A DNA stretch of 64,000 nucleotides, taken from positions 566,501 to 630,500 of the forward strand of contig JAJOZX010000198.1 of the NCBI GenBank assembly GCA_023014485.1, in the 5' to 3' direction. The notes beneath the pieces are model-generated. The model was not told where the DNA came from. It made no database searches and worked only from the letters and a program-made list of their open reading frames with translations. The stretch is from Bathynomus jamesi (Eukaryota; Arthropoda; Malacostraca; Isopoda; Cirolanidae). Position numbers and translations under genes: made by a program. Each line of letters begins with the position of its first letter. Within the stretch, counting starts at the first letter, position 1. This document shows positions 1 to 8,889 of this stretch, in pieces.

Positions 1-546
1 TAAACTTAATTATGCTTATTTCCCGGAAGTCTGCTCGTTTGTATTTTAGCTCTGTCCGCTTAATTGCATTTACTTAATAATACGTTACAAACAAACAGTA
101 AAAATGGGGCTCTCAAAAGATTCCTCACTTTCTGGAAGCCAAGTGTACGCGTACTGTGAATCTCGAAGACCCTTCTGAAAATTTTCAAAGAACCCAGAAT
201 ATCAGATCAGACTTGAAAACTCTCATTAAGATATAGAAAAATAAAACTGAACCGCAAGTGCTGAAAAGTTTAGTGAGAAAAATTAAAAAAGCTACGAAGA
301 CGCCATCCTTTCGGTCTAATAACTGGAGAAAAATCCCTAGCACAATGTCCAACATCGCTAATATCAGAAAAGTAAAAAATGGTTACCTCTGAACCACCAA
401 AACTTATATTTTCAAGATACCATTTAGTTTCGAGTAATGAAATTCGGTACTCAGGGTCTTTAAATAATGTTCCAGAACCCTGGAACTATGGTTCCATAGC
501 TGATGATTTTTACTTTCTTAAAAAAATTTTTTTTGGCATTTTAGAC
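1..546. other. AT-rich stretch without recognised gene
   Basis: No coding region, RNA gene or repeat structure that I can recognise. A short open frame near 379-564 runs into the terminus of the adjacent MITE and has no recognisable domain, so I treat it as chance. Confidence 0.6.
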
Positions 547-716
547 CAGTGGTTCCCAACCTAGGGGTAAATTACCCCAATCGGGTAATGATAACTATTT
601 TGTAGGGTAATGACATGCAATTTAGAAGTTACAAAAAATAATATCTAATAACTGGGGTAATGAAGCTGGATAAAATTGAGTTTGGGTAACCATACAAAAA
701 AGGTTGTGAACCACTG
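547..716. mobile_element. hAT-type MITE, 170 bp
   Basis: The ends are inverted repeats: CAGTGGTTCCCAACC on the left and GGTTGTGAACCACTG on the right. The flanks carry an 8 bp target duplication, ttttagac at 539-546 against ctttagac at 717-724 (7 of 8 identical). CAG..CTG ends with 8 bp duplications are the signature of hAT elements. The interior is 140 bp of AT-rich noncoding sequence, so this is a non-autonomous copy. The duplicated flank makes both boundaries exact. Confidence 0.85.
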
Positions 717-724
717 CTTTAGAC

Positions 725-1598
725 TGACGAAATGCAGTGTTCAAAATTATTAGGTGCAGTTAAAATTGAAGTAGAAAAATAATATTATTTAAAAAGTAGT
801 TTGGTTTAGAAGTAGAGCCGATATTTAATTAGAATTTGGTTTGACTTCATGTGGAAAATTTTAAAAGGATTAATGTCAAGTAAATATCATTTTCTAAGTA
901 TTCACTCTAAATAAATGCTTTGTTTAAATTAAATACAGAAATTTTTAGTATCAACAGGAAATAACATGGCTAATATGAAAATAAATTTTAAACAATAATT
1001 TGTTAATATTGATAAATTATTTATTTTATTTAGTTATTTGTTTAATTAAATCATAAATTATTTTAATGTCATTGTCACTGATTACTGAGGTCGATTACTT
1101 TTTAAAAGTTTGATTTACTTTATGTTAAATAATTGAAAGGAAGTTTACGGATCATTTGTTTAGTAAACAGAATTTAGTATGATTACTTTTTATATAATTT
1201 GTTTATTAAATAAAAATTAATATGATTATTTTAATGAATTGTTAATTAATTTGATTGTTCACTAAAAGGTTATAAAATTGATCATTGAGTATAACGATTA
1301 TTTATTTCAAAACAAAGACGAGAGAGAGAGAGAGAGAGAGAGAATTTTGGGTTTTTTAAAAGGTAACCAATCATGTAAAAGCTTACAATACGGCCTTTTC
1401 TCTTAGCCAATAGGAGAATGTATATAATATTTTGGGTTGAGTGCTTTTTTTTTCGCGGTGTATTTTCATACCAAGATTTCAGATTCCTTCCTTTTGTTAT
1501 AGGTGAAAGATGTGATAGACTCTAGTGCTAAATTATATAAAACAGTGGCCAAAAAATGTAATACCAATTATGTAAGTCCATTTGTCCTCTCTCTCTCT

Positions 1599-1631
<33 letters not shown>

Positions 1632-1950
1632 GTAGTCTAAATTAACAGGTAATCAAAAGCTCCCCACACGTAAATTAAAAAGTCTAAATAAAAAAACGTT
1701 TTTTGGAAAATGACTGTCTTTATTCTTCCCTGCCACGCTGTTATTTCGTATAGAGAATACCCGAAAATGGTAGAACAGCAATTTAATTAACACATAAAAA
1801 ATAACCATTACATTTTATTAAATTAATTATTATTAATATCATCTCCTAATTCTATACATAAGAGGATTAACACGTAAAACACCTCTGGACGAGAAAGCGT
1901 TATATGTTCGTTCAGGAGTGATGAAAGGTCGCCAAGTTGTTGTTAACTTT
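725..1950. other. AT-rich noncoding stretch with two microsatellites
   Basis: No gene seen. It contains a (GA)12 run at 1320-1343 and an interrupted (CT)n run at 1586-1631. The rest is AT-rich single-copy-looking sequence. Confidence 0.55.
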
Positions 1951-2023
1951 ATCCTATCGTAGCATAATGAACAACACCCGTGTCTCCGAGTCAGAGGACC
2001 CGAGTTCGAATCTTGGTAGGTGA
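1951..2023 (+). repeat. tRNA-like SINE head
   Basis: A B-box-like GAGTTCGAATC lies at about 2002-2012, preceded about 50 bases earlier by a degenerate A-box-like GTAGCATAATGA. The spacing matches the 3' and 5' halves of a tRNA, but the anticodon arm and acceptor stem do not fold cleanly. This is what the head of an old tRNA-derived SINE looks like; no second copy was recognised in this window. Confidence 0.4.
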
Positions 2024-2075
2024 CAAATTCTGTATATGCAAAAATGCGCAGTTATGCGTTTGTATATATACACAT

Positions 2076-2157
2076 CAGTAATGTAGGACTCGAGACCTCT
2101 CTCGAGACCTTTTTTATGGTCTCGGTCTCGGCCATGGTAGTCTCGACTGTATCACTG
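2076..2157. mobile_element. Short hAT-like foldback with GAGACC motifs
   Basis: Starts CAGTAATGTAG and ends ATCACTG, so the termini are imperfect inverted repeats of the CAGTRATRYAG type. The inner arms are ctcgagacc and ggtctcg, so the 82 bp unit can fold on itself. The flanking octamers atacacat and ctatacat agree at 6 of 8 positions, consistent with a decayed 8 bp duplication. It shares termini and GAGACC motifs with the element at 4943-5100. Confidence 0.55.
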
Positions 2158-2507
2158 CTATACATATATATACACACAAACTTGAGGTGCGTTTTGCTCC
2201 TGAAGAATCCTGCACCAGGTGTGGTAATTATAACTAGGGGTGTCTGCAATACAAACTAACGAAAACTGCGAATATGATTACGGATGTTCTTGGGACTAGA
2301 CTAACACGGAGCACGGTTGCTTTCAGTGGTGGTGAGCCACATACGAAAGCTTCATCAATACTTTGATCACCTATTTGCTTGGCAATGCTGCTGCGAGCTG
2401 GTCCTACCCTGAAATGGGTGTATGGGCGGAATGTTGCTCTGTGTAAAATGGATGTTTGACTCTTTATACTTCCACTTAAACTGTGACTGCATTGATGATT
2501 AAATATA
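2158..2507. other. No recognised feature
   Basis: About 350 bp without a gene or repeat that I recognise. Open frames here have no recognisable content and cross into the neighbouring mariner. Confidence 0.5.
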
Positions 2508-2509
2508 TA

Positions 2510-3413
2510 CAGGGTGTTCATAAAAGATCTGAACGATTTCAATCTTTATTAATGTGATAACTCAATAACATACAAAGAAACAAGTTCCTTCATGTGACTC
2601 CGCACAGCTAAAAGTTTTACATACATATTTAATAAACTTCAGCATTTGCGCCATTGGTCGCCCGTACAACATCTAATCGATATTCAATTTCTCGCCATGT
2701 GCGTTCAAGCATGCCAGCATCGACCATCGCTATTGCATCCCTGATTCTGATTCGTAGTTCATGGATGTTGACAACCTTGGTCTTGTACACAACATCTCTA
2801 ACAAATCACCAGAGGAAGAAGTCCAATGGCATAATGTCCGGTGATCGTGGAGGCCAAGGGTTAGGTCCATCACGGCCAATCCAGCGACCCGGAAAATTTT
2901 CATTGAGGGCCTCACGCACAACCAGAGCCCAATGTGGAGGTGCTCCATCTTGCTGATAGATAATGTCCTGCTGCAATTCTTGTAGCTGTGGAAACAAATT
3001 GCTCCAGCATGTCAAGATAGGAGATTGATGTCACGGTACCTTCAGCGAAAAATAATGTCCCAATCAGTCGGTCATGCATGAGACCGTACAAGACGTTAAT
3101 TTTAGGGCTGTCGCGTTCCACTTCCAGCACCTCACGGGGATTTTCTGAACCCCAAATTTTAACATTAGGCCGGTTTAACATCCCTAAAACATGAAATGTA
3201 GCCTTATCTGAGAGCATGACTTGTTTGAGGAACCCATTGTCAGTGTCCATTCGGTCCAGCATGTCCTCCACAAATGACCCGTTTAGGCCTGTCATCTGGC
3301 AAAAAAAAATTTATTAGTTGCTCTGTCGCTTACACATGCTTCATGCTTTATATCTTATTTAATATGAAAAATATTAACGAATCAAATCGTTCAGATCTTT
3401 TATGAACACCCTG
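2510..3413 (-). mobile_element. DD41D (rosa-like) mariner, 5'-deleted copy
   Basis: The termini are near-perfect inverted repeats of about 29 bp beginning CAGGGTGTTCATAAAAG, flanked by TA on both sides (2508-2509 and 3414-3415), the mariner target duplication. The element is 904 bp, shorter than the roughly 1.3 kb of complete relatives. The helix-turn-helix half of the transposase is missing; only the catalytic half remains on the minus strand. Confidence 0.85.
2637..3295 (-). pseudogene. DD41D mariner transposase, catalytic half, frameshifted
   Basis: In family terms this is the DDE domain that cuts and joins the element ends in the nucleus. Reading leftward from 3295, the first Asp is in MLSDKATFH, then WGSENP and FAEGTVTSISYLDML. 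The second Asp lies in YQQDGAPPHW and the third in SPDIMPLDFFLW. Forty-one residues separate the last two Asp, which defines the DD41D group. The C-terminal part continues as VVYKTKVVN and IEYRLDVV to about 2637. At least two frameshifts (near 3010 and 2810) split it, and the N-terminal DNA-binding domain is absent. It cannot encode an active enzyme. Confidence 0.8.
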
Positions 3414-3859
3414 TATATACAGTATATATATCTATATATAGCAAGGAATAAGAGGACGAAGAGATGGTACATGTTTATTTATAAACTTTTCAGAAATTTT
3501 CATTTTCCATCATCAGTGCTAAAATTATAAAATCAGACAAAAAAAAATGAATAAATATAATGAACGGAAACTTATACAATATATTTAAATAAACGTGTGA
3601 TGTTAATGGTGTTTATATTTAAATGATTAAAATTAAAAATAAAATAATATAAAATATAGAAAAGTGATCAATTGTCAAAATATAAAGTTAAATGCGAACA
3701 AAATTGAGAGGAGTCTTACCAGGTTGTTATTATCGGGGTAAGAGGACTAATTGAGCAGAGGGTTGGAAATGATTGGTTGTTTGGAAGGGGTCCATATTAG
3801 AAGAGTTGGAGCCAGATGGAGTGATGGTGGATTTCTTCTCAGTAGTAGGATATGACAGT

Positions 3860-4426
3860 TCATTTGGCTATGTTTAAGTTAAAGGTAGAACTATAGTCGT
3901 TGAGAGTTAGTTTAATACTAAGGATGTGTAGGGACTCCAGAATGCGGAGGTCGGTTAGATGGTTGGTTGTGTTGATAATTTTGAAATTGAAGGGAAGTAG
4001 TGGGTGGTTGTAAAGGTGGCAGTGATCTCTTATTGCTGATTTAGAAGGTTTATTTAAGGGCTGCGATGTTCTGGAAGAAATACCGCGATGCTCGTCCACT
4101 TTGGTTTGATATTGGCGAATGGTGCTGCCAATATAGTTCGCTTTGCAGCGAACACAGTTGAAAATGTAGATGGTGGACGAAGCAAGGGGCTGAGATGTTT
4201 TTTCTTTGTGATTGAGGTATGATTTGATGCCATTATTGTTGGTGAAAACGAATTGAAAGTTAATTTGGGGGTAAAGAGGGGTGAGTAGGATGCGGAGTTC
4301 TGAAAGTATTTTGTGGCTGATATGATCGTAATAGGGAAAGGAAAAGTATTGTATGTCTTTTTTAACGGTGGGAGCTTTAAGGGGGGGGTTGATAAATATT
4401 ATTAAGAAACACACCATTAATATCAC
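3860..4426 (-). pseudogene. Penelope-like GIY-YIG endonuclease fragment (PLE-A)
   Basis: This is the C-terminal endonuclease that nicks target DNA for Penelope-like retrotransposition. About 188 residues are open. The N-terminal linker (PPLKAPTVKKDIQYFSFPYY, LTPLYPQINFQF) is followed by the GIY-YIG core: IYIFNCVRCKANYIGST supplies the two aromatic motifs and the zinc-finger-like CVRC pair. VDEHRG, SAIRDHC and ILESLHIL supply the conserved Arg/His helix and the catalytic Glu. It ends STFNLNIAK, the same C-terminus as the copies at 51.8 and 53.4 kb. The fragment is intact but lacks the upstream reverse transcriptase, so it is a 5'-truncated remnant. Confidence 0.8.
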
Positions 4427-4505
4427 ACGTTTATTTAAATATATTATATAATTTTCCGTTCATTATATTTATTCATTTTTTTTATCCGATTTTATAATTT
4501 TAGCA

Positions 4506-4553
4506 CTGATGATGGAAAATGAAAATTTCCGAAACGTTTGTAAATAAACATGT
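4506..4553 (+). ncRNA. Hammerhead-ribozyme-like motif in PLE-A terminus
   Basis: CTGATGA at 4506-4512 is followed by a stem of GGAAA/TTTCC and then GAAA at 4531-4534, the core order of a hammerhead ribozyme. Penelope-like termini are known to carry hammerhead motifs. The fit is imperfect: one extra U sits before stem II, stem III (ACGU/AUGU) is short, and I cannot draw a good stem I. The inverted copy at 3510-3516 and the copies near 51460 and 53787 keep the CTGATGA motif. Candidate only. Confidence 0.4.
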
Positions 4554-4618
4554 ACCATCTCTTCGTCCTCTTATTCCTTGCTAAGCTACGGTTCCCCAAG
4601 AACAAACCCTTCAATCAA

Positions 4619-4656
<38 letters not shown>
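4619..4656. repeat. (TA)n microsatellite
   Basis: Nineteen uninterrupted TA dinucleotides, directly at the end of the PLE-A copy. Confidence 0.95.
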
Positions 4657-4659
<3 letters not shown>

Positions 4660-4720
4660 TGTTATAGTTGAGACCGAGACCGAGACCGAGACCGAAACCA
4701 GTAAAAAGGTATCGAGACCA
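4657..4720 (+). repeat. Half of a GAGACC hAT-like foldback
   Basis: Begins CAGTGTTATAGTTGAGACC, like the left terminus of the element at 4943-5100, then carries four CCGAGA-type hexamers and ends in ggtatcgagacc. No matching right terminus is seen, so it looks truncated. Confidence 0.5.
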
Positions 4721-4942
4721 TATGCAATTTTTGCACGTACCCTATTCAATATTTTATAATGCCTAATTCCTAAGCTCTGTATTTTACATCCAGGAATATT
4801 CTAAAGAGGTTATCAAGTGACAAATGCAAAATTTCTCATAATTTATTCACAAATTCATAGTTTGTGAAAATTTTCAGCAGTTAACTGCCTACTTCAAGCA
4901 AAATAAGTGTTCGTTGCACTTGACGAACATCAACATATTCAG

Positions 4943-5100
4943 CAGTGATATAGTTGCGACCATCATGGCCGAGACCAAGACCGAGACCGAGACCTAAGCA
5001 CCCGAGACCGAGACCTGAGCACCCGAGACCGAGAGCGAGACCTGAGCACCCGAGACCGAGACCGAGACCAGAAAAAAAGGTCTCGAGTCCTACATCACTG
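4943..5100. mobile_element. GAGACC foldback with internal hexamer minisatellite
   Basis: The termini CAGTGATATAG and (complement of the right end) CAGTGATGTAG are inverted repeats. The interior is a run of about fifteen degenerate gagacc/cctgagcaccc units. The arms end ggtctcgagtcc, complementary to the left gagacc units, so the whole element can form a hairpin. The CAGTG ends suggest a hAT-type non-autonomous element. No clean target duplication is seen. Confidence 0.55.
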
Positions 5101-5123
5101 ATATACTATGTGTATATATATAT

Positions 5124-5127
<4 letters not shown>

Positions 5128-5168
<41 letters not shown>
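5128..5168. repeat. (GT)n microsatellite
   Basis: About twenty uninterrupted GT units preceded by a short TA tract. Confidence 0.95.
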
Positions 5169-5171
<3 letters not shown>

Positions 5172-5239
5172 AACATAAATGAAGGTTGAACGGAAATGAG
5201 GAATGTTTGCACAAAACTCGTACCAGGTTAACAGGTGTA

Positions 5240-5315
5240 CAGGTTGTCTATAAATTATCTTTACAAATTAAACTGAAATTCAACTGAATTATAAAGATAA
5301 TTTATGGATACCCTC
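5240..5315. mobile_element. Tiny mariner-like palindromic MITE
   Basis: Left arm CAGGTTGTCTATAAATTATC and right arm complement GAGGGTATCCATAAATTATC form an inverted repeat around about 30 bp of spacer. The ends resemble the CAGGGTGTCC termini of the mariner relatives in this window, and a TA precedes the left end. At 76 bp it is a minimal non-autonomous element. Confidence 0.5.
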
Positions 5316-5547
5316 CATATTAAATGTGCTACAGTCGCTCTGTATGACACTACTAAAAGTTTTTCTAAATGAAGGAAAAAAAGGGGAAAAATATGATGTA
5401 TTAAATTGATACTGTTTCGTTAACATAATATTTTATGAATTATTTCATTCACTGGTTTTGACATTCCTTCGATGTTCCAACGAATGAACTCCTTTCAAAC
5501 AAACTTAAGGAAGAACTGGCAACAATGGGCAGTCAAAAATCAGTCAA

Positions 5548-5702
5548 AAGGCCACAAACCGGCACAGCACTTAGGCCAACTAATGCAACCCATTGTTTGT
5601 TCTAACTCTAGTATTATTATTAGTATTATTACCAGCATCATCAGGAATCGAACCCTTGACATCAGTGTCGTTACTTCGCTTATAGAGAAACGGTGTTATT
5701 AC
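5548..5702 (-). repeat. SINE-like repeat, copy 1
   Basis: On the minus strand, GGGTTCGATTCC is a good polymerase III B box, and the downstream sequence aligns with a second copy at 33395-33540 (shared ccggcaca/ctggcaca, attattattag, aatcgaaccc/attcgaaccc blocks). Two diverged dispersed copies with a B box indicate a tRNA-derived SINE. The 5' half is too degenerate to assign the parent tRNA. Confidence 0.5.
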
Positions 5703-5816
5703 AATGGCTGAGGAAGGTGTGTACACTGTAAAGTGCTTTTTGAGATAAAGGACATGCTCAAGGTTACACTTGTCATAGACAGGGTGAAATTTTTATTTTT
5801 TTAGAGAGGCACAAAT

Positions 5817-6210
5817 AAAATATATTATTCAGACGTCGGCGGCCTCGCAAAAGAGTTGAAGGGAACCCCAACGGTGCGTAGAGATTGGAAATATGCTCTA
5901 TTTCAGTTACTTCTGTGAAATGGGATTGTTCTTTGAAGAAAACTTCGTTCTGTAAAAGTTTGTCTGAAGTTCTTTTATGCATAACTGAAATTAATGTACA
6001 TTCCCCCGAATACAATTAGGGGGAATGTACAGTAATTTCAGTTATGCATAAAAGAACTTCAGACAAACTTTTACAGAACGAAGTTTTCTTCAAAGAACAA
6101 TTCCATTTCACAGAAGTAACTGAAATAGAGCATATTTCCAATCTCTACGCACTGTTGGGGTTCCCTTCAACTCTTTTGCGAGGTCGCCCGACGTCTGAAT
6201 AATATATTTT
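5817..6210. repeat. Long near-perfect hairpin (2 x 191 bp)
   Basis: Arms 5817-6007 and 6019-6210 are inverted copies differing at only a few positions, separated by 11 bp (gaatacaatta). The tip is attccccc/gggggaat. No known terminus or coding domain is recognised inside. If transcribed, this would give a long double-stranded RNA. It may be a foldback transposon or a recent inverted duplication. Confidence 0.8.
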
Positions 6211-6238
6211 ATATATTATATTTTATTTTATTTTATTT

Positions 6239-6692
6239 TGTTTGACCAGGAGGTGATTCCGGATGAGTGGCGGACCAGCATCATAGTGCCTATATTCAAA
6301 GAGAAGGGAGATGTACAAGATTGCACGAATTATAGAGGGATCAAGCTAATATCACATACAATGAAGATATGGGAGCGAATAGTGGAGAGTAGGTTGAGAG
6401 ACGAAGCGGAAGTGTCAGTGGAACAGTTTGGATTTATGCCGGGAAGGAGAACGACAGATGCAGTTTTTGCATTGAAAGAGTTGGCAGAGAGGTACAGAAG
6501 GCGTTGCACATGGTTTTTATTGACTTGGAGAAGGCATATGATAGGATACCACGGCAGGAAGTTTGGAGATGCTTAAGGGAAAAGATGGTACCGGAGAAGT
6601 ATGTTAAACTGATCAAGGGGATGTACAGGGGAGTAACAACTAAGGTGAGGAGTAGCGTGGGTGTGTCAGAGAGCTTTGGGGTGGAAGTCAAT
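6239..6692 (+). pseudogene. RTE-like LINE reverse transcriptase fragment
   Basis: Encodes the fingers and start of the palm of a non-LTR reverse transcriptase. PDEWRTSIIVPIFKEKGD and NYRGIKLISHTMKIWERI are followed by QFGFMPGRRTTDAVFALKE. After a frameshift near 6505 it continues as LHMVFIDLEKAYDRIPRQE, which holds the first catalytic Asp (motif A), and ends at GMYRGVTTKVRSSVGVS. The motif set matches the RTE branch. The YADD motif, the endonuclease and both ends are missing. The sequence beyond 6692 no longer aligns. Confidence 0.75.
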
Positions 6693-6848
6693 ACCCACTA
6701 TTCGCAACAGGACAATAGTGGATGGATGGGAGGGAGAATGTGTGAGACTTATGGTAAACTTTTCCATGTTGTCGTACGCAGTATCTGGAAACTGGTGTTA
6801 TTACAAATTCTAATAGCAGCATAAAAACAGCCCAATTTACGCAGTGCG

Positions 6849-6849
6849 A

Positions 6850-6918
<69 letters not shown>

Positions 6919-7004
6919 AGAAAATGAATATAAATAATTTATCCATTAGTAAATTAAGGCAAAGTTTCCTATTCACAGTATATAGTAGTAATAGCAGCTC
7001 GGTG

Positions 7005-7060
<56 letters not shown>
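6849..7060. repeat. Inverted pair of (GA)n and (CT)n tracts
   Basis: About 33 GA units at 6849-6914 are followed after 95 bp by about 26 CT units at 7009-7060. The two tracts are complementary and could fold into a long hairpin with the intervening AT-rich loop. Confidence 0.9.
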
Positions 7061-7065
<5 letters not shown>

Positions 7066-7354
7066 CCCCTTCTTTTCCTCTTATTGTCTTTTCTTGTCAT
7101 ATTGTAAGTATTCAATATACATTTTCTGAATTTAAGACATAGAAAGCAACAAACTTTGGAAGACAACCAGGAAGACAAACTCGAACTAATCCTCATGATT
7201 TTGTTACTGTCTCGTTTACACAACCGAAATAACTGTGGAAAACCGAAATAACTGTGGAAAACATGTAGCGCGTCAGAAATCATTTCTTTCTGAAAGGCAT
7301 AAACGTAGTCGAAAAGAATTTGGTACTGAAATGGTGAATAAAACCTGACGTTTG
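7061..7354. other. No gene; 19 bp tandem duplication
   Basis: Contains two adjacent copies of a 19 bp unit starting aaccgaaataactg at 7222-7240 and 7241-7259. Nothing else recognised. Confidence 0.6.
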
Positions 7355-7559
7355 AAGAATGAAAACTGAATGAAACAGAAATGATATTAAACTTTTTATA
7401 TTATTCTTAAAACGAGAGGTAAATTATTTAAATCGGTTGAGTAGTCTTTTTACAAATTCATCTTGAACAATAGTTATTAAAAATAAAGTTGACGCTAACG
7501 TAAGAAAACAAACAAGACATTCCAAACAAGCAGACTCCGAGAGAGAGAGACATCGCTTC

Positions 7560-8033
7560 AGTCAGTCTGTGATGGTTTCTGTTGGTGTTTCTCGTTTAGG
7601 AAAAACATACATTATTTTCGTCGATAAAAGTATGAAAATTGATTCAAAACATGACTGTGACGATATCTTGAGTAAGATGTTGCGTGAAATTGAAGGTTAC
7701 GGTGAGAATTATGTTTTACAGCAATACGACTCTGCATTTCATCGGTCCCGGCACACTATACTTGCAAGAACAATGTCCCGATTACATCGTGCCAGAAGAC
7801 TGGCCACCAAATAGTCCGGATTTAAATCTAGGTTACTATTTCATATGGGGACGTTTCGTTGACAAATTTTAAAGACAAAACATTCAAGATGTCAATCAAC
7901 TTCGAGAGTACATTTTAACAGCATGGAATGAGTTCGATCAAGTCACCATTTTTACAGCAGTTCGCCAATGGCGCACAAGGCTGCAATTGGTCATTGATAA
8001 TCATGGAAGACACATTGAACACTTGCTGCGTTA
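7560..8033 (+). pseudogene. DD37D-like mariner transposase, C-terminal half
   Basis: The second half of a mariner-superfamily DDE transposase: MVSVGVSRLGKTYIIFVD, then a degraded QQYDSAFHRSRHT where the family has a catalytic Asp, then YIVPEDWPPNSPDLN, REYILTAWNEFD, RQWRTRLQLVIDNHGRHIE and a stop at 8031. The DWPPNSPDLN block and the spacing before it suggest the DD37D (maT) branch. The third catalytic Asp is replaced (NLGYYF), and a frameshift lies near 7745. The helix-turn-helix half is absent. Inactive. Confidence 0.7.
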
Positions 8034-8559
8034 ATATGAAAATAAAAACCCACTCTAATAGACAGAGTTTATTTCCACAACAGTTTCGATGCCCACTGGC
8101 ATCCTCCTCGGGTGGATACAGAAAAACGAATAAACCAAAACAAGAGGGGAAAAACAGTCCAGGGACCGACCGTTAAGAAATTTGCACCTAGGTTAGATCT
8201 CGTTCTCCCGACACCGGAAGGGCATTTTAATTAAAGGGACCCGCTTATAAGTAAATTCGCACAAATTTAAAACTATCTTCCTGTTCTAAACATACAAATT
8301 CTATTAGAACAGGAAGATAGTTTTAAATTTGTGCGAATGTACTTATAAGCGGGTCCCTTTAATTAAAATGCCCTTCCGGTGTCGGGAGAACGGGATCTAA
8401 CCTAGGTGCGAATTTCTTAACGGTCGTTCCCAGGACTGTTTTTCCCCTCTTGTTTTGGTTCATTCTTTTTTCTGTATCCACACGAGGAGGATGCCAATGG
8501 GCATCGAAACTGTTGTGGAAATAAACTCTTTCCATTAGAGTGGGTTTTTATTTTCATAT
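8034..8559. repeat. Nested palindrome resembling a Penelope-like terminus dimer
   Basis: Arms 8034-8288 and 8305-8559 are inverted copies with few differences. The palindrome splits the end of the mariner remnant. A 15 bp direct repeat, ttgctgcgttaatat, occurs at 8023-8037 and 8598-8612, which looks like a long variable target duplication. Each arm carries gaggatgcc..ggcatcGAAAC, the same stem-then-GAAA arrangement found at the Penelope-like termini elsewhere in the window. No protein is encoded. Confidence 0.6.
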
Positions 8560-8889
8560 TTTGACCTTCACGTAGAAAAAAGTGAAGTTTTTCCCATTTG
8601 CTGCGTTAATATTTTTTTCAATTAAAAATTTATTTAATGTTCAGCTAAGTCTCTAATTACCCTCTTTGTCAACTTTACTTTTTAACAATTATTGTTCAAG
8701 TTGAATTTCTAAAACAGACAAAAGAGACAACCACATCTAATTTAAATAAACTACCTCTCATTTGAGTGAAAATATAAAGGAATTAATATGGTTTCTGTTT
8801 CATTTAATTATTCTTGGAATTGTGGTTTTGTTGGCCAGATGAAAAAAGTGGCCACGTTTTGGGGGACACTATATATATATATATATATA

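Larger units (their letters stand above)
3441..4618 (-). mobile_element. Penelope-like element PLE-A, copy 1, inverted termini
   Basis: A minus-strand GIY-YIG reading frame is bracketed by inverted copies of the same terminal sequence. The left arm (3441-3625) starts gcaaggaataagagg, and the right arm (4413-4618) ends with the complement ccttattccttgc plus about 40 more bases. Inverted pseudo-LTRs are typical of Penelope-like retroelements. The reverse transcriptase part is missing, so the copy is internally deleted. It is inserted next to a (TA)n tract. The same family recurs at 51.4-53.9 kb. Confidence 0.75.
7355..8815 (+). mobile_element. DD37D-like (maT-type) mariner with long terminal repeats and a nested insertion
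   Basis: Diverged inverted repeats of about 140-160 bp (7355-7495 and 8655-8815; shared blocks atgaaacagaaa, gagaggta, attcaacttgaacaat, aaagttgac) bracket a transposase remnant. A 526 bp palindrome sits inside the 3' part. The exact outer ends are uncertain because the arms fade at both sides and no TA duplication could be fixed. After removing the nested palindrome the element is about 0.9 kb. Confidence 0.65.

Noticed and set aside
5128..5321. The 5.2 kb inverted repeat as a transcription terminator
   Set aside because: The arms resemble mariner ends with a TA flank, and rho-independent terminators do not apply in a eukaryotic genome.
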